A stretch of 64,000 bases of DNA from Leptobrachium leishanense (GCA_009667805.1 CM019072.1:36139519-36203518); one strand, 5' to 3'. Shown: positions 42,604-54,174, numbered from the stretch's first letter. A program made the numbers and translations. The notes: generated from the sequence alone by a model not told the origin.

Positions 42604-43937
42604 ACCGCTACAAATTCTGAGTTTGTGAGCGGCGCATGTGCCATACGCATGAAAGGAATCCAGGGAGTTCTGCATTTGGAAGCCCTGGAGTGGAAGAGGA
42701 GGAGGAGCTCAACACCACTGGGCTAAAGGTGAGTATTTAAACCTAAATAAAAGTATGCAACCACAATCCCACAGGTTCCCTTCCCCTACGAAGTCTCATC
42801 AAGATATGAATATCACATTAATCATAAAGGTCAATGCCATATTACATTCCAGCTCCAAACGTGGACAGGTTTACCCTCCATGGACATCGCTGAATGAGGG
42901 TCATCAAGCAGAGGTTGCGCGATTGGTCCTCTGCTGTGATGTCAATAAATTGACACATCGGTCATCGTGTCGGCACTCAACCACCTGCTGAAAGTGGGCT
43001 GTCCAGTAGGATGGTTCTTCCGCTCACACCTGTCAATCACCCTGGCGGCATGTCACATAAATGAATGACAAAGATTTTTTGATAGTTGATAACTCAATAA
43101 TTTATAATATTATATTTTGTCACCGAAAAAAAAAAGCTAAAACAAATATATTGTCTCTAATTCCCTTTCAAATGGGCTGGATTTATGTTGGGCTCGGCAG
43201 GTTCACTTTAAGGCAGCGATAATGGCAGACATATTCCGATTAAAGAGCTGCTCCCCTACCTGCCAGATATCAGTGTGTTGTGGCAGATGGCGGGGAGGGA
43301 GATTTTCGATGGCCGGCACTGTATGGAATGGTAGACAGATGGTATTGTGCTTGTTCTCCCCTGGCTCCCACTCTGCCGAGCTTCGACATCACTGAGCAAA
43401 GCAGGAAGAGGCGCGCATTACACAGAATTTCACAGCAGATTAAACCCTGCTAACCCACCCCTGACCTTTCTCTACCCGCTGGCTCCTAGACTGACTCCAG
43501 AGCAGCCTTACAGTGATCACAAGCCTTTTAGTAAAAGCCAGTCACATGACAGGTGATGGAACGTACACAGAGCACCTGAATTATTGTTTCGGGGGGGGGG
43601 GTAATGCTGGTGCCGCTCTGACCCTACGTGGGGGTCTGCACAAGCCTTCTCTCACTCCGTGGGGGTCTGGCATAGGACTGATTTGAAAAAGTGACGGGAA
43701 AGTGTAAAGGAACTACACCGTTAAAAATAGAGCAGTGGTGATATAGCAGAGTCTATAACAGTGACTGTCATTACATGACAGGTAACACCTATTTATCCAA
43801 TGCTGCAGCAAGGTACTATGTGCTCTAGTGGTTTAGGGGTGGTTCAGCTTGGTTGGACTTGGGAATACCTGCTATACGTTGCCTTGGAGTGCACGTCATC
43901 TTGCTCTCAGACTGGCTTGGATGTGAGTTATGGGAGT
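42604..43937. other. Left part of the inserted segment, unassigned
   Basis: Contains no gene I recognise; the block at 42655-42735 loosely recalls the dispersed repeat at 2280. G run at 43590-43600. Confidence 0.4.
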
Positions 43938-44941
43938 TACATAGAAACATAGAAAAATGTCGGCAGATAAGAACCTTTCGGCCCATCTAGTCTGCCCAAT
44001 TACATGGATACTTTACCTGGATTTATCTTTTGTTTAGGATAGCCTTATGCCTATCCCATGCCTGCTTAAATTCAATTACTGTTTTGGCCTCTACCACTTC
44101 TACTGGAAGACTGTTCCATGTATCCACCACCCTCTCAGTAAAATAATGCTTCCTGATGTTACTTTTAACCCTTTGCCCCTCTAATCTAAGACTATGTCCT
44201 CTTGTTTTGCTACTTTGTTTCCGTTTAAATATACTCCCTTCCTCTACCTTGTGGATTCCCTTTACGTATTTAAATGTTTCTATCATATCTCCTCTGTCTC
44301 GTCTTTTTTCCAAGCTGTACATGGTAAGATCATTAAGCCTTTCCTGGTAACTTTTCTCCTTCAAGCCGTACACCATTTTAGTAGCCCTTCTCTGAACTCT
44401 CTCTAAGATGTCTATATCCTTCTGGAGATACGGTCTCCAGTACTGCACACAGTACTCCAAGTGAGGTCTCACCAGTGCTCTGTACAGTGACATGAACACT
44501 TACCTTTTCCTACTGCTAATACCTCTCCCTACACAACCAAGCATTCTGCTAGCATTTCCTGCTGCTCTATTACATTGACTACTTACCCTTAGATCCTCTG
44601 CAATAATAACCCCTAAATCCCAACCCTCAGATGTTGAGGTTAGGACTGTATCAAATATTCTATATTCAGCCCTTGGGTTTTTACGTCCCAGGTGCATTAT
44701 CTTGCACTTATCCACATTAAAACTCAATTGCCACAACTCCGACCATTTTTTTAGTTTACCTAAATCATTTGTCATTTGGCTGATCCCTCCAGGAACGTCA
44801 ACCCTGTTGCAAATCTTTGTGTCATCAGCAAAAAGACATACTTTACCATTAATACCTTCTGCAATATCACTAATAAAAATATTAAAGAGAATGGGTCCAA
44901 GTACTGACCCCTGAGGTACCCCACTGGTCCAAAGCACACTG
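43938..44941 (-). mobile_element. CR1 LINE, 5'-truncated, copy 2
   Basis: On the plus strand it opens TACATAGAAACATAGAAAAA with GGCCCATCTAGTCTGCC, the inverted CR1 3' end, and closes at CACACTG (44941). It covers the same region as copy 1 and starts at the same element position. Confidence 0.9.
44023..44937 (-). pseudogene. CR1 reverse transcriptase fragment, copy 2
   Basis: The frame shows SGVPQGSVLGPILFNIF, the intact catalytic motif CLFADDTKIC, WSELWQLSFNVDKCK, then a TAA stop at 44500-44502 where copy 1 has GAA. It continues in the same frame with LYRALVRPHLEYCVQYWRP to ILNKR. So this copy keeps the active-site motif but has one nonsense change; the N-terminal endonuclease part is absent. 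Confidence 0.9.
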
Positions 44942-45542
44942 AAAACATTAATACAGAAAAAATGGCGTCGCGCCCATACTCACCGGAGCGGCAGCAACTG
45001 CCAGGAATAACAGCCCAGCCAATGTATAAAACATAACAAGGAAAAAAGGTGTCATCTGCGCTCGTTTCTATGTGTTCCATGTACAACAAAACTGAGATTT
45101 TTGTTTGTTTCAATGGCCATTGCAACGTAAGCTCACTCGCCACTTCACGGCACCTCTTTACAGAGTGAGTACCTAACATGTACCAAAAAGGCCGTCGTTC
45201 CCGCACTTCTCCTGCAGCGGGAACGTTGCGGGAATGCATGTTCCCACTCTCGGCCGACTTATAGCTGGGGTTGCTAGTGGAATGCATTAACCGCATTCCG
45301 CTAGCAGCCCCCTCAACTGGCCACGTTCCCCGAGCGCCTGCCTGTCTGCCTGCTCCCTGTGCGCGGCCGCCGTCCCCAGCCCTGTGAAGACTGTGACACA
45401 GCCTCCAGACGAGATCTCGCGACCCGCGTCATAGCCTTCAGGGGGCTGGGGAACACCGTCGGACGCATGCAGGACCACGCTGGAGCAGGGAGGAAGAAGC
45501 GGCGCAGGACACCTGATCTGGAGGTCTGAGCTGCTGGTAAGT
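44942..45542. other. Unassigned sequence within the inserted segment
   Basis: A GC-rich stretch 45210-45480 has no recognised motif. Confidence 0.45.
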
Positions 45543-46352
45543 ATAATTCTGGGGGCCTGCCTGGTTATATAATTCTGGGGGCCTGCCTGGGTATATAATT
45601 CTGGGGGATGCCTGGGTATATAATTCTGGTGGCCTGCCTGGGTATATAATTCTGTGGGATGCCTGGGTATATAATTCTGGGGGCCTGCCTGGGTATATAA
45701 TTCTGGGGGCCTGCCTGGGTATATAATTCTGGGGAATGCCTGGGTATATAATTCTGTGGGATGCCTGGGTATATAATTCTGGGGGCCTGCCTGGGTATAT
45801 AATTCTGGGGGATGCCTGAGTATATAATTCTGTGGGATGCCTGGGTATATAATTCTGGGGGATGCCTGGGTATATAATTCTGGGGGATGCCTGGGTATAT
45901 AATTCTGGGGGCCTGTCTGGGTATATAATTCTGGGGGATACCTGGGTATATAATTCTGGGGAATGCCTGGGTATATAATTCTGGGGGATGCCTGGGTATA
46001 TAATTCTGGGGGATGCCTGGGTATATAATTCTGTGGGATGCCTGGGTATATAATTCTGGGGGCCTGCCTGGGTATATAATTCTGGGGGCCTGCCTGGGTA
46101 TATAATTCTGGGGAATGCCTGGGTATATAATTCTGGGGAATGCCTGGGTATATAATTCTGTGGGATGCCTGGGTATATAATTCTGGGGGCCTGCCTGGGT
46201 ATATAATTCTGGGGGATGCCTGAGTATATAATTCTGTGGGATGCCTGGGTATATAATTCTGGGGGATGCCTGGGTATATAATTCTGTGGGATGCCTGGGT
46301 ATATAATTCTGGGGGCCTGCCTGGGTATATAATTCTGGGGGCCTGCCTGGCA
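45543..46352. repeat. 25/26-bp minisatellite, about 32 units
   Basis: Unit TATATAATTCTGGGGG followed by ATGCCTGGG (25 bp) or CCTGCCTGGG (26 bp). Mixed unit lengths rotate the frame, yet each reverse frame lacks stops, which yields long IIYPGIPQNYIPRQ-type frames of 262-310 codons. Not taken as genes. Confidence 0.95.
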
Positions 46353-46642
46353 ATATATTAAAAGCAGCATCTGACTTCCATAAAGTCAGATCGCTGGGGG
46401 ACCCAGGAGGAGAGAGGTGAGTATAGGAGGGTGAGCCCGTTCAGCGGAAGACATGTGGGGAAGGTCCTCTGCATATAGCGGTTTTGTTTTGCATGGAGCT
46501 ACAGTGGTATGCGCAAATGACAACCTTTTTTCTTGTATGTTTTATAGATGAAGTGGGCTCGATAGTTCTGATTTACGCAGCCGCCCTGGTAGCCGGTAGG
46601 GAATAGGCGCAAAACCATTTTTTTCTGCATATGTAAATAAAA
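46353..46642. other. Right part of the inserted segment, unassigned
   Basis: No recognised element end or gene. Confidence 0.4.
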
Positions 46643-46971
46643 AAGGTCCTATAAAAATAATAAAAAGGTCTGTTACAGAATTAAAAAAAAATTGGGAATC
46701 AAAAATTTCATCTACAAAATCGAATCCAAAAATATAAAAAATGTTCCAAAAAAGAAATAAAAAGGTGTTTTTTGCAGAAAATGAAAAGAATAAACGGTTG
46801 AATAAAAAAATTAATAAAAACAATATTTTTTTTACAATGAATCCTATGGGATTCGCCTGTTTAAACCTGTCAAACTGAATGACCGTAAATCAGGGCATTT
46901 TACTGACATTTCGGCGTTCTCTGAATAGAGGTGCAATACGGTGCCAAGTTTGCCCCTTACTGAATAACCCC

Positions 46972-47344
46972 AATAGTGATGTGACAAGTTGAAATAAAAA
47001 GGTGTTGTGAAGAAGGGTCCTCCTTTCCCATCATTCTCTGTGTCAAACTTGTTTCCTAATTTTATATTTGATTTGCCCTACCTGTTGTCCAGCGCTGCAG
47101 GAATATGTCAGCGCTTTATAAAGAAGTGTATTTATAATTGCATAGCCTAAAAGGAAATGACTGTGTGCACATTGGATTTGGGAATAATGCATCCTATCCC
47201 AGAGAAACATAAAGGTGTGATGGGGACCGGCTGACAGATGTCAGCCATTCCTTGGGAGAAGAGGACAGAGAAGAAGCCACGAAGCATGGTGTTTGTTGTA
47301 GCACTGAGGCATTCAGGGCCAACGGAGCATTTTGTTCTGGATAG
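46972..47344. other. No recognised feature
   Basis: A GCGCTTTATAAAG at 47111-47123 resembles an L2 3' end remnant; otherwise unassigned. Confidence 0.4.
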
Positions 47345-47352
47345 TACATTAG

Positions 47353-47579
47353 CAGGGCTGGTGCTCCCACTAGGCAACTGCCTAGAGCGCACTGCCACCT
47401 AGGGGCGCAGCCGGCTCCAACTCAGGTTCCATTATTGTACCCGTTCCTCATTGTGCGGCTCATGTTGCCGGCAATGACGGCTCGCAAAGCCGACCCCCGC
47501 TAGTGGCACAGAAGGTGGGCGTCTTATGGTGACGCGCAGGGGCCACTAGATGACGTGCGGGTGCCACCAGAGGAGAAAG

Positions 47580-47666
<87 letters not shown>

Positions 47667-48237
47667 AAAGAAAGAGGCAGAGGAAAGAAAGAAGCAGATG
47701 AAGGAAAAGGCGAAAGAAAGAGGCACAGAAGAAAGAAAGAAAGAAAGAATGAGGCACAGAAGAAAGAAAGAAAGAGGCACAGAGGACAGAGGGCAGAAAG
47801 AATGAGGCAGAGGAAAGAAGAAAGAAAGAGGCAGATGAAAGAAAGGAAGAGGCAGAAGAGAGAAAGAAAAAGGCAAAGGAAAGAAAGAGGCAGATGAAAG
47901 AAAAGGCGAAAGAAAGAGGCACAGAGTGCAGAGGGAATAAAGAATGAGGCAGAGGTAAGAAAGAGCCACAGAAGAAAGAAAGAGGCACAGACCGATCCCA
48001 GGCCCGGCCAGCGGAGGGGTAAAATGGGCAACGAACGCCGTGTGGGCGCCTGTGCACAGCAGTGCGTGTCGCCCCCCCCTGTTGTGTGAGTGTGCGTCTC
48101 CAAGCACAGAGTGTTATGCCCTCTCGCACACAGAGTGTGAGTCGTCCCCCCCGCATTTCAACAGTTAACAATTTTATTCTGGGGGGGCGCAAGCATCTGG
48201 TCTTGCCTAGGCGCAAAATAGTCTAGCACCGGCCCTG
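47353..48237. mobile_element. Non-autonomous hAT element, short relative of 26140-33952, copy 1
   Basis: CAGGGCTGGTGCTCCCACTAGG on the left, GCCTAGGCGC ... CTAGCACCGGCCCTG on the right. Flanks TACATTAG (47345-47352) and TGCATTAG (48238-48245) match 7 of 8. A GAAA tract at 47577-47683 leads into GAAAGAGGCACAGA-type imperfect repeats to about 47990. The long reverse frames (FFLSFFLS) are artefacts. Confidence 0.9.
47577..47683. repeat. (GAAA)n microsatellite
   Basis: Nearly pure GAAA tract inside the hAT element. Confidence 0.95.
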
Positions 48238-48245
48238 TGCATTAG

Positions 48246-49616
48246 CCCAAAAAACACTAAGAAATGGGTTGAAAAACCTGCCACGATAGAAACATTGTAA
48301 ATGGTGTTGTTTAGTGTGTGGACACAGGTGGTGAGTAGGCAATTCCCGGAAGCCGTAGTATCAGATGACGCGCATCTCCATTATTGACCCCTTCCATAAA
48401 TATTGGATCACGTGGTCATCCGATACTTTATTAAGTGACCCGCATTTAGGCAAAGCGAGAGTGACTTTAGGACCCCAGGCCAACTCGCATACTGAAAAGA
48501 TTAAATTAAGCGGCACAAATCAGGTTTTACAGATTAATCAAAGCCATTACGTTATATTTCGAGGAAGGAGGATAATGTTTCTGTCTTTAAAGCAACATGT
48601 GAGACGGGCTCTAGTTAATACAGCTTTTTTATTTTACAAATCAATACTCAGGAAAAGCAGACGTGGTTTATCCTGATGTAGGTGCTGTCAGAATGGTAAT
48701 ATGAGGAATATGAATTCACAATCTCTATTTTCAGGGGTTTTCTTCATTTTTTTTTAAAAAAAACAGGATTTCTTTAGTATATGTAACAAAACAGATTCCA
48801 TTTAGCCTGAAGATACAATGGGGTGCATCTCTATTAATATGTGGCGATTTACCGCGAGCAAAGTCGTCTTCATGCTTCAACATGGGACACGGGAGCAGCC
48901 ATGACAGCAGCCTTGCTGTGATGCAATAGCTAGGGGGCTTATTGACTAAACGCAACTATAAAATCACACCTGTCGCACTCAAACATACTGAGCGCTGACA
49001 CTGCCTGCCTCCTATAGGCTGGCTCTTCGGATCAAACATTGGCAGTTCTGATTGGACTTCAGATTTCTGTCCCAACAAGGGTCGCCAGATCGGCCATGTT
49101 TTCCTGGACACATATTACTATTACAGGCTGAGAGGAGCACAGGGAAAAGTGCTGCCCTGCAACATGTATAATTCCTACGTGACAGGAAAGAAATCAAGGC
49201 AGGTCACCTGGGATTCCTCTTTGATTTCTTACCTGCAGCGTATGCACTGTACTTGCTGCAGGGTAGCCTTTTTCATGCCCTGTCCATCAATATGAATAAA
49301 TTAGATGTATCTATTTAACCGCTGTTAAACTGTACTGTAAAGCTACCTTGATAAAGTCCTCTAGGGGCCGAAACGTCGGTTGTTTCCTTTTATATGCTAC
49401 ATTAATACAGTTTTGATTTTAGTCCTCGAGTGCCTCCCTCCACCATTTTTTAAATTAGATAAATGTCAGGAAAACACGTTCGTCCTGGCCACCCTAGTCC
49501 CAATTATGTCACCAAGATTGCAGTGCACTGTAGGTAAGTGGGTTAAATCACTTAACACAGCCCCGTCTTGCTTCACGAAGGACACTTAAAACACACAGTT
49601 CCCGGTGTCCTTCTAC
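48246..49616. other. Mostly unassigned; degenerate hammerhead-like motif near 49346-49380
   Basis: CCTTGATAAAGTCCTCTAGG followed by GGCCGAAACGTC at 49349-49378 has the layout of the hammerhead core but with two core changes (CTGATGA replaced by TTGATAA). No gene seen elsewhere. Confidence 0.4.
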
Positions 49617-49749
49617 TGATCCTATCCGACCCCGCTTACACAAGTTTGTGCAAATTTCTATGATATCCTGATTGGTATAGTCTCATGGTGGCAAACAGGA
49701 CTTCATAGAAATTTGCACAAATTTGTGTAAGCGGGGTTGGACAGGGTCA
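49617..49749. mobile_element. Palindromic MITE
   Basis: TGATCCTATCCGACCCCGC and its inverted partner GCGGGGTTGGACAGGGTCA enclose ACACAAGTTTGTGCAAATTTC and its complement. Arms are about 45-50 bp around a 35-bp centre. Superfamily not determined. Confidence 0.75.
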
Positions 49750-49826
49750 CCTGCTCCCAGATTTTGCAAGTCAAGCCGGTAACACAGCAACTCACTCATA
49801 ATAGGACTGGTAAAAGGTGTTGCTAA

Positions 49827-50458
49827 CAGGGTTATTCAAAGAGATCCGCATGGCTGGAGAAAGGTAACCGAATGCTGAAATTCAGCGTTCGGTTACCTTT
49901 CTTGGCCATTCGGCTATCCAGAGAGCAGGCAATTCGCCAAATCCTGGCGAATTGCCTGCACGTACGGTGCCTGTTCGACGGCAGTGAAATCCCCATGAAA
50001 AAGCACTGCTTCGGCTATTCAGAGAACACAAACCAGCAGTGAAAGGTTCCCGAAATGCCCTGCCATTCGGTGGTTTAATACGGAAAGTATGTAAATTTCA
50101 GACATTTTCGCTCAGTAGTTTCTTTACAAACAGCATTTCACTTCTCAAACATTCATGCGAACTGTTTTGCTAATTTATTCACTGCCTTCGTCTGCGGTCT
50201 CGGCTTTTTCTGGCGGCTGCGCTGCGTGTGATCGGTTAATCCAGATGTTTTTGCGGGTTTTCGGCGTGCATTTGCCGGGTTTTGCGGTGAGTTTTCAGCG
50301 GGTTTGCGGTGACTTTTTCCTGCAATACGGGGACCCTGTGGCGCTTGTTGAATACACTGCAGGGTCGCCGAAATGAGATCGGCAAAAGGAACCAAATTGA
50401 AGAGAACGAAAAGTCACCGAACGTGCTGTGACTTTTCGATTCTCTTTGAATTACCCTG
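49827..50458. mobile_element. CAGGGTTATTC-family MITE, subfamily A, copy 2
   Basis: CAGGGTTATTCAAAGAGATC ... TCTCTTTGAATTACCCTG with the 3-bp duplication TAA at 49824-49826 and 50459-50461. Compared with 12494-13378 it lacks the AT-rich middle block. Confidence 0.85.
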
Positions 50459-50461
50459 TAA

Positions 50462-51341
50462 GTGTTAGCCGCTTGCGCTGAAGTTTGCCATTAGCGGCTT
50501 CGCTGGAATACAGCCGCTTGTGGAGATGAACTCTGCCTTTTTATGATCATTCGCATCATGTGATGCATTACAGAACACATTCACTGGTTTCATTACTAAA
50601 CAGAACACAAAAGAAACCATAAATAATTTACATTCTAGCGTTGTTCAGTTGTACATAAATATTTTCTATCTACTACCTGTGAAAAGGCTTTCCTACTGAC
50701 ATTATTTTTACATTTTCTGCTGTGGGTGGATCTTTTTATTTACACAATACTTGGCGGGCTTTCTACTCTGTAACCTGATATCAATCATAACCATCTCATG
50801 TACAGAACAGCAGAAACTCACACCCTTTGCTGTAAGCATGGAAAATAGTCAGCAGAGAGCGGAGTCTGCAGCGCTGCACAAATACATTTAATTCCTTGTA
50901 GATAGAAAACAAATCGTTTAAATTGCTAAAATGCTTCATTTACCAGACAGGGTTTATCCTGGCTTATTTTAACAGTCTCTGGAAGTGACATCTTGCTTTA
51001 AGGCCTTTTAATGCAGTCGTGAGGGAGTTTATTTCTGCTTTCCTTCCAGAGCGCATTTGACCTTTAGGTTGTGAAATAAGTTCTGAGCATAAATGTGTGA
51101 TCTTCTGAATGAGTCTTGGATCACAGAACACATAGCTAAGTGAGATGCAGCAAAAAGATCCATTTAAAAGAGAAAAAAAATCACATTTCACTGGAGATAA
51201 GGCTGAGTGGTCAGCAGACATGGGGGGCTTCGTCTCCAGACTGGGAAAATTACCAACGGAATCGCAAATGTTATGCCGCAACTGACAGAACAACAAAAAG
51301 GGTGAAAATGCTGCTAAAAGGGTGTGTGTGTGTGTATGTGT
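50462..51341. other. No recognised feature
   Basis: Non-coding; may be unique sequence. Confidence 0.5.
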
Positions 51342-51342
51342 G

Positions 51343-51374
<32 letters not shown>

Positions 51375-51376
51375 TA
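51342..51376. repeat. (TA)n microsatellite
   Basis: TA tract following a short GT tract at 51321-51342. Confidence 0.9.
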
Positions 51377-51393
51377 AATCCATTAACCATTAA

Positions 51394-52585
51394 CCCTTTC
51401 GCTGCTGAGGCAATTCACACCTCTGTGCTGAGCTCATTTTTACCGGTTTTGCTCATCATGTTTAAACGTGTTTTGAAGCCTTATTTTAGTATATGACCCA
51501 GACATATTATATATCGTTCTTTCCGGCAGACTCGGCAGATTCATAATATATCATTATTATATGTATACGTCATGTCCTGTCTGTATATTATAACAAAAAA
51601 TGCAATAAAATTAGAATTTTCAATAATTTACAATGTGTAAAGTGGGTTTTTTTCACATTTTAACATGCGAGTATTTGCGGTTATACTTTCTATGGGGTGC
51701 GCTTGTTAAAAAGATATATAAATGGGGACTCATTACATTTTTTTTTGGGGAAAATTTCGCTATTTTTAACAAACGCACCACATACAAAAATCATTAGTGC
51801 AGGATCATTGTTCACATTATAATTGAAATGGGAACAATATTGCTGCATAAACAAAACAAAAAAGAACTTGTTTATTTTTTTTATAATTTTTTTTAAATAT
51901 GTTTTTAAAAAAAAAAAAAAAAAATTCATGGTCAAGTTTGGTATCGTTGGAAAGGCCATGCTCTGGATAACCAACAATATCAAACATTAACCCCTAGCTG
52001 CCACGGATCAGGAGATAGGGGGTTCATTGGAACCCCCTATCTCCACCATTGCTGGCAGCTAGGGGTTAGCTCCAGGACTGGCGTTATCGTGCTATGCACG
52101 ATGACACCAGTCCTCAGGGGGAGTTCCTGGAGGCTTGGCTGACATCCAAGATGTCAGACAGCTCCGGGAGAGGATCACGATCCGGCGCTTTTCAGCGCCG
52201 AATCGTGATCCGGCTCCCTAGGGGTTAATGTCAGCCACCGTTTGGAAGGTGTCAAACGGTGCCTGCCTGAACTCTGTGCCCCCTGGCGATCGGGAGGGAG
52301 AGAGGTCCGAAGGACCCCCCCCCTCCCTTTCAGGCGCCTCCTCCGCACACGCGGGGGGGCGCCTGAATTAGATGTCATCACGCCGCCGCAATGACATCTA
52401 ATGGCCCCGCCGGGATCCCGGAGTGCTGACATCCAAGATGTCAGCCCGCACCGGGGGTGGGGCACAGCAATCGGCCGGAATCCCGGCCGATTGCTGCCTC
52501 CTGTGCATGGACGCGCTTAGCGCGTCCATAGCACAGGAGAACCACTTGGCTGGACACGCTGAGCGCGTCCATAGCAGCCAAGTGG
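51394..52585 (+). mobile_element. TTAA-target element (1.19 kb), piggyBac-like non-autonomous
   Basis: TTAA flanks it at 51390-51393 and 52586-52589. Ends CCCTTTCGCTGC and, inverted, CCACTTGGCTGC agree at 9 of 12. The interior has several hairpins, e.g. CATGGACGCGC/GCGCGTCCAT near 52505-52530 and CGGCGCTTTTCAGCGCCG at 52183-52200. An inverted relative is at 29145-29947. No transposase frame; a Kolobok origin also uses TTAA and is not excluded. Confidence 0.7.
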
Positions 52586-52739
52586 TTAATATTGTATGCT
52601 GCAGTGCATATAGAAAAATAGATCATAGAACAGTATGGCAAATGATCCAAGCAGATAAAAATACATGGGATAATTCTGTGAATATATTTTTAATACAATT
52701 TTTATATATATTTCCAGAATTCGGCCATTTCTTACCGCT

Positions 52740-53600
52740 GACACCACAAAGCAACTCATCCATGCCCTTGTAATCTCCCGACTGGACTATTGTAATAATC
52801 TTCTAGTTGGCCTCCCTCTCTCCCGCCTCGCCCCCTACAATCCATTCTAAATGCCTCTGCCAGGCTCATCATCTCACCTGCCGCTCTGTATCTGCCGCTC
52901 CCCTCTGCGAGTCCCTTCACTGGCTCCCCATCCACTGCAGAATTAAATTCAAAATCCTTACCTTGACCTACAAAGCTCTCACTAACTCAGCTCCTCACTA
53001 CCTGTCCTCACTAATCAACAAATACACCCCAGCCCGCTCCCTAAGATCAAACAGTGACCTGCGCCTAGCTTCTCCCCGCATCACCTCTTCCCATGATAGA
53101 CTGCAGGATTTCAGCCCCCATCCTCTGGAATGCTTTCCCTCATACAGTCAGACTTTCCCCTAGTTTCCCTTCCTTCAAACGCTCCCTTAAGACATTCTTA
53201 TTCAGGGAAGCCGACCACCCGACTCACTGATACACCTATATCACTGCCCCAACCAGTCCATCACTCTCACCTTGCAGTCCATCACTCTTGCCTTGCAGTC
53301 CATCACTCTCACCTTGCAGTCCATCACTCTCACCTTGCAGTCCATCACTCTTGCCTTGCAGTGCATCACTCTCACCTTGCGGTCCATCACTCTCACCTTG
53401 TCGTCCTCTCCTCCTGTGTCCACCCCCAACCCTTCTAGATTGTAAATTCACACGGGAATAGGGCCCTCGTTTCCTCCTGTACTGGTTTGTCAAATGTTGT
53501 TCAGTCTCAATGTATTGTAACCCTGTCTATATTGTGCCCATTGTTCGGCGGAATATGCTGAGGAATATGCTGGCGCTATATGAATAAAGAATAATAATAT
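52740..53600 (+). mobile_element. L2-clade LINE, 5'-truncated, copy 2
   Basis: Starts in RT (HALVISRLDYCNNLLVGLPL-type sequence), continues LHWLPIHCRIKFKILTLTYK and ASPRITSSHDRLQDF, then after a frame change FKRSLKTFLFREADHPTH and a stop near 53230. The 3' UTR has an expanded 21-bp array and ends GGAATATGCTGGCGCTATAT and AATAA repeats. It matches 32491-33135 in opposite orientation. Confidence 0.85.
53250..53405. repeat. 21-bp minisatellite in the L2 3' UTR, about 7 units
   Basis: Unit CCATCACTCTCACCTTGCAGT with TTGCC variants. The other L2 copy in the window carries essentially a single such unit (GCAAGGTGAGAGTGATTGATGG near 32686), so expansion happened in this copy or lineage. Confidence 0.9.
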
Positions 53601-53603
53601 ATA

Positions 53604-54096
53604 CAGGGTTATTCAGAGACAGATGAAAAGCAGGAGAATGGCTGGAGAATGGAAAATTCTAGCAGGGTTATTCAGAGAGCGGTGAAAAGCAGGACAAAGA
53701 CTGGAGAATGGAAAATTCTAGGTCAAAATAGCCGAATTGGAAAGTGAGATGAATGGGAGAATTTTTCTGGTTTGGCTATTTTGACCTAGAATTTTCCATT
53801 CTCCAGTCATTCTCCTGCTTTTCACCGCTCTCTGAATAACCCTGTAGGTCAAAATAGCTGATTTGGAAAGTGAGATGAATGGGAGAACTTTTCTGGTTCG
53901 GCTATTTTGACCTAGAAATTTCCATTCTCCAGCCATTCTCCTGCTTTTCACCGCTCTCTGAATAATCCTGTAAATCAAAATAGCCGAACCAGAAAATTTC
54001 TCCCATTTATCTCACTTTCCAAATCGGCTATTTTGACCTAGAATTTTCACTTCTCCAGTCATTCTCCTGGTTTTCACCGCTCTCTGAATAACCCTG
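53604..54096. mobile_element. Cluster of CAGGGTTATTC-family MITEs, subfamily C, inserted in one another
   Basis: A complete 182-bp palindromic copy (53663-53844) with duplication TAG (53660-53662, 53845-53847) lies inside another copy that starts at 53604 and ends near 53970. A third half-copy follows to 54096. ATA flanks the cluster at 53601-53603 and 54097-54099. Inner motif TCTAGGTCAAAATAGC and its complement recur. Confidence 0.85.
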
Positions 54097-54174
54097 ATAG
54101 AAACCATAATATTGGGATAGAATTAGAGCTATAAAAACAAATGATTTGGAGAATAGAAAAAATAAAACCTACAG

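Larger units (their letters stand above)
42190..46971. mobile_element. CAGGGTTATTC-family MITE, subfamily B, split by a 4-kb insertion
   Basis: The left half 42190-42603 (GGGGTTATTCAGAGAGCACG onward) and right half 46643-46971 (ending TTACTGAATAACCCC) read together like the inverse of the copy at 14566. The halves meet at AAGGTCC, present at 42597-42603 and 46643-46649, so the intervening 42604-46642 looks inserted. Confidence 0.65.

Noticed and set aside
45438..46370. 310- and 262-codon reverse-strand frames with IIYPGIPQNYIPRQ repeats
   Set aside because: They are translations of a 25/26-bp minisatellite; unit length changes rotate the frame without meeting stops. No start context, homology or non-repetitive domain.
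47460..48216. Phe/Ser/Leu-rich frames resembling membrane proteins (also 55540-56383)
   Set aside because: Reverse translation of GAAA and GAAAGAGGCACAGA repeats in two hAT copies; hydrophobicity is an artefact of TTTC codons.
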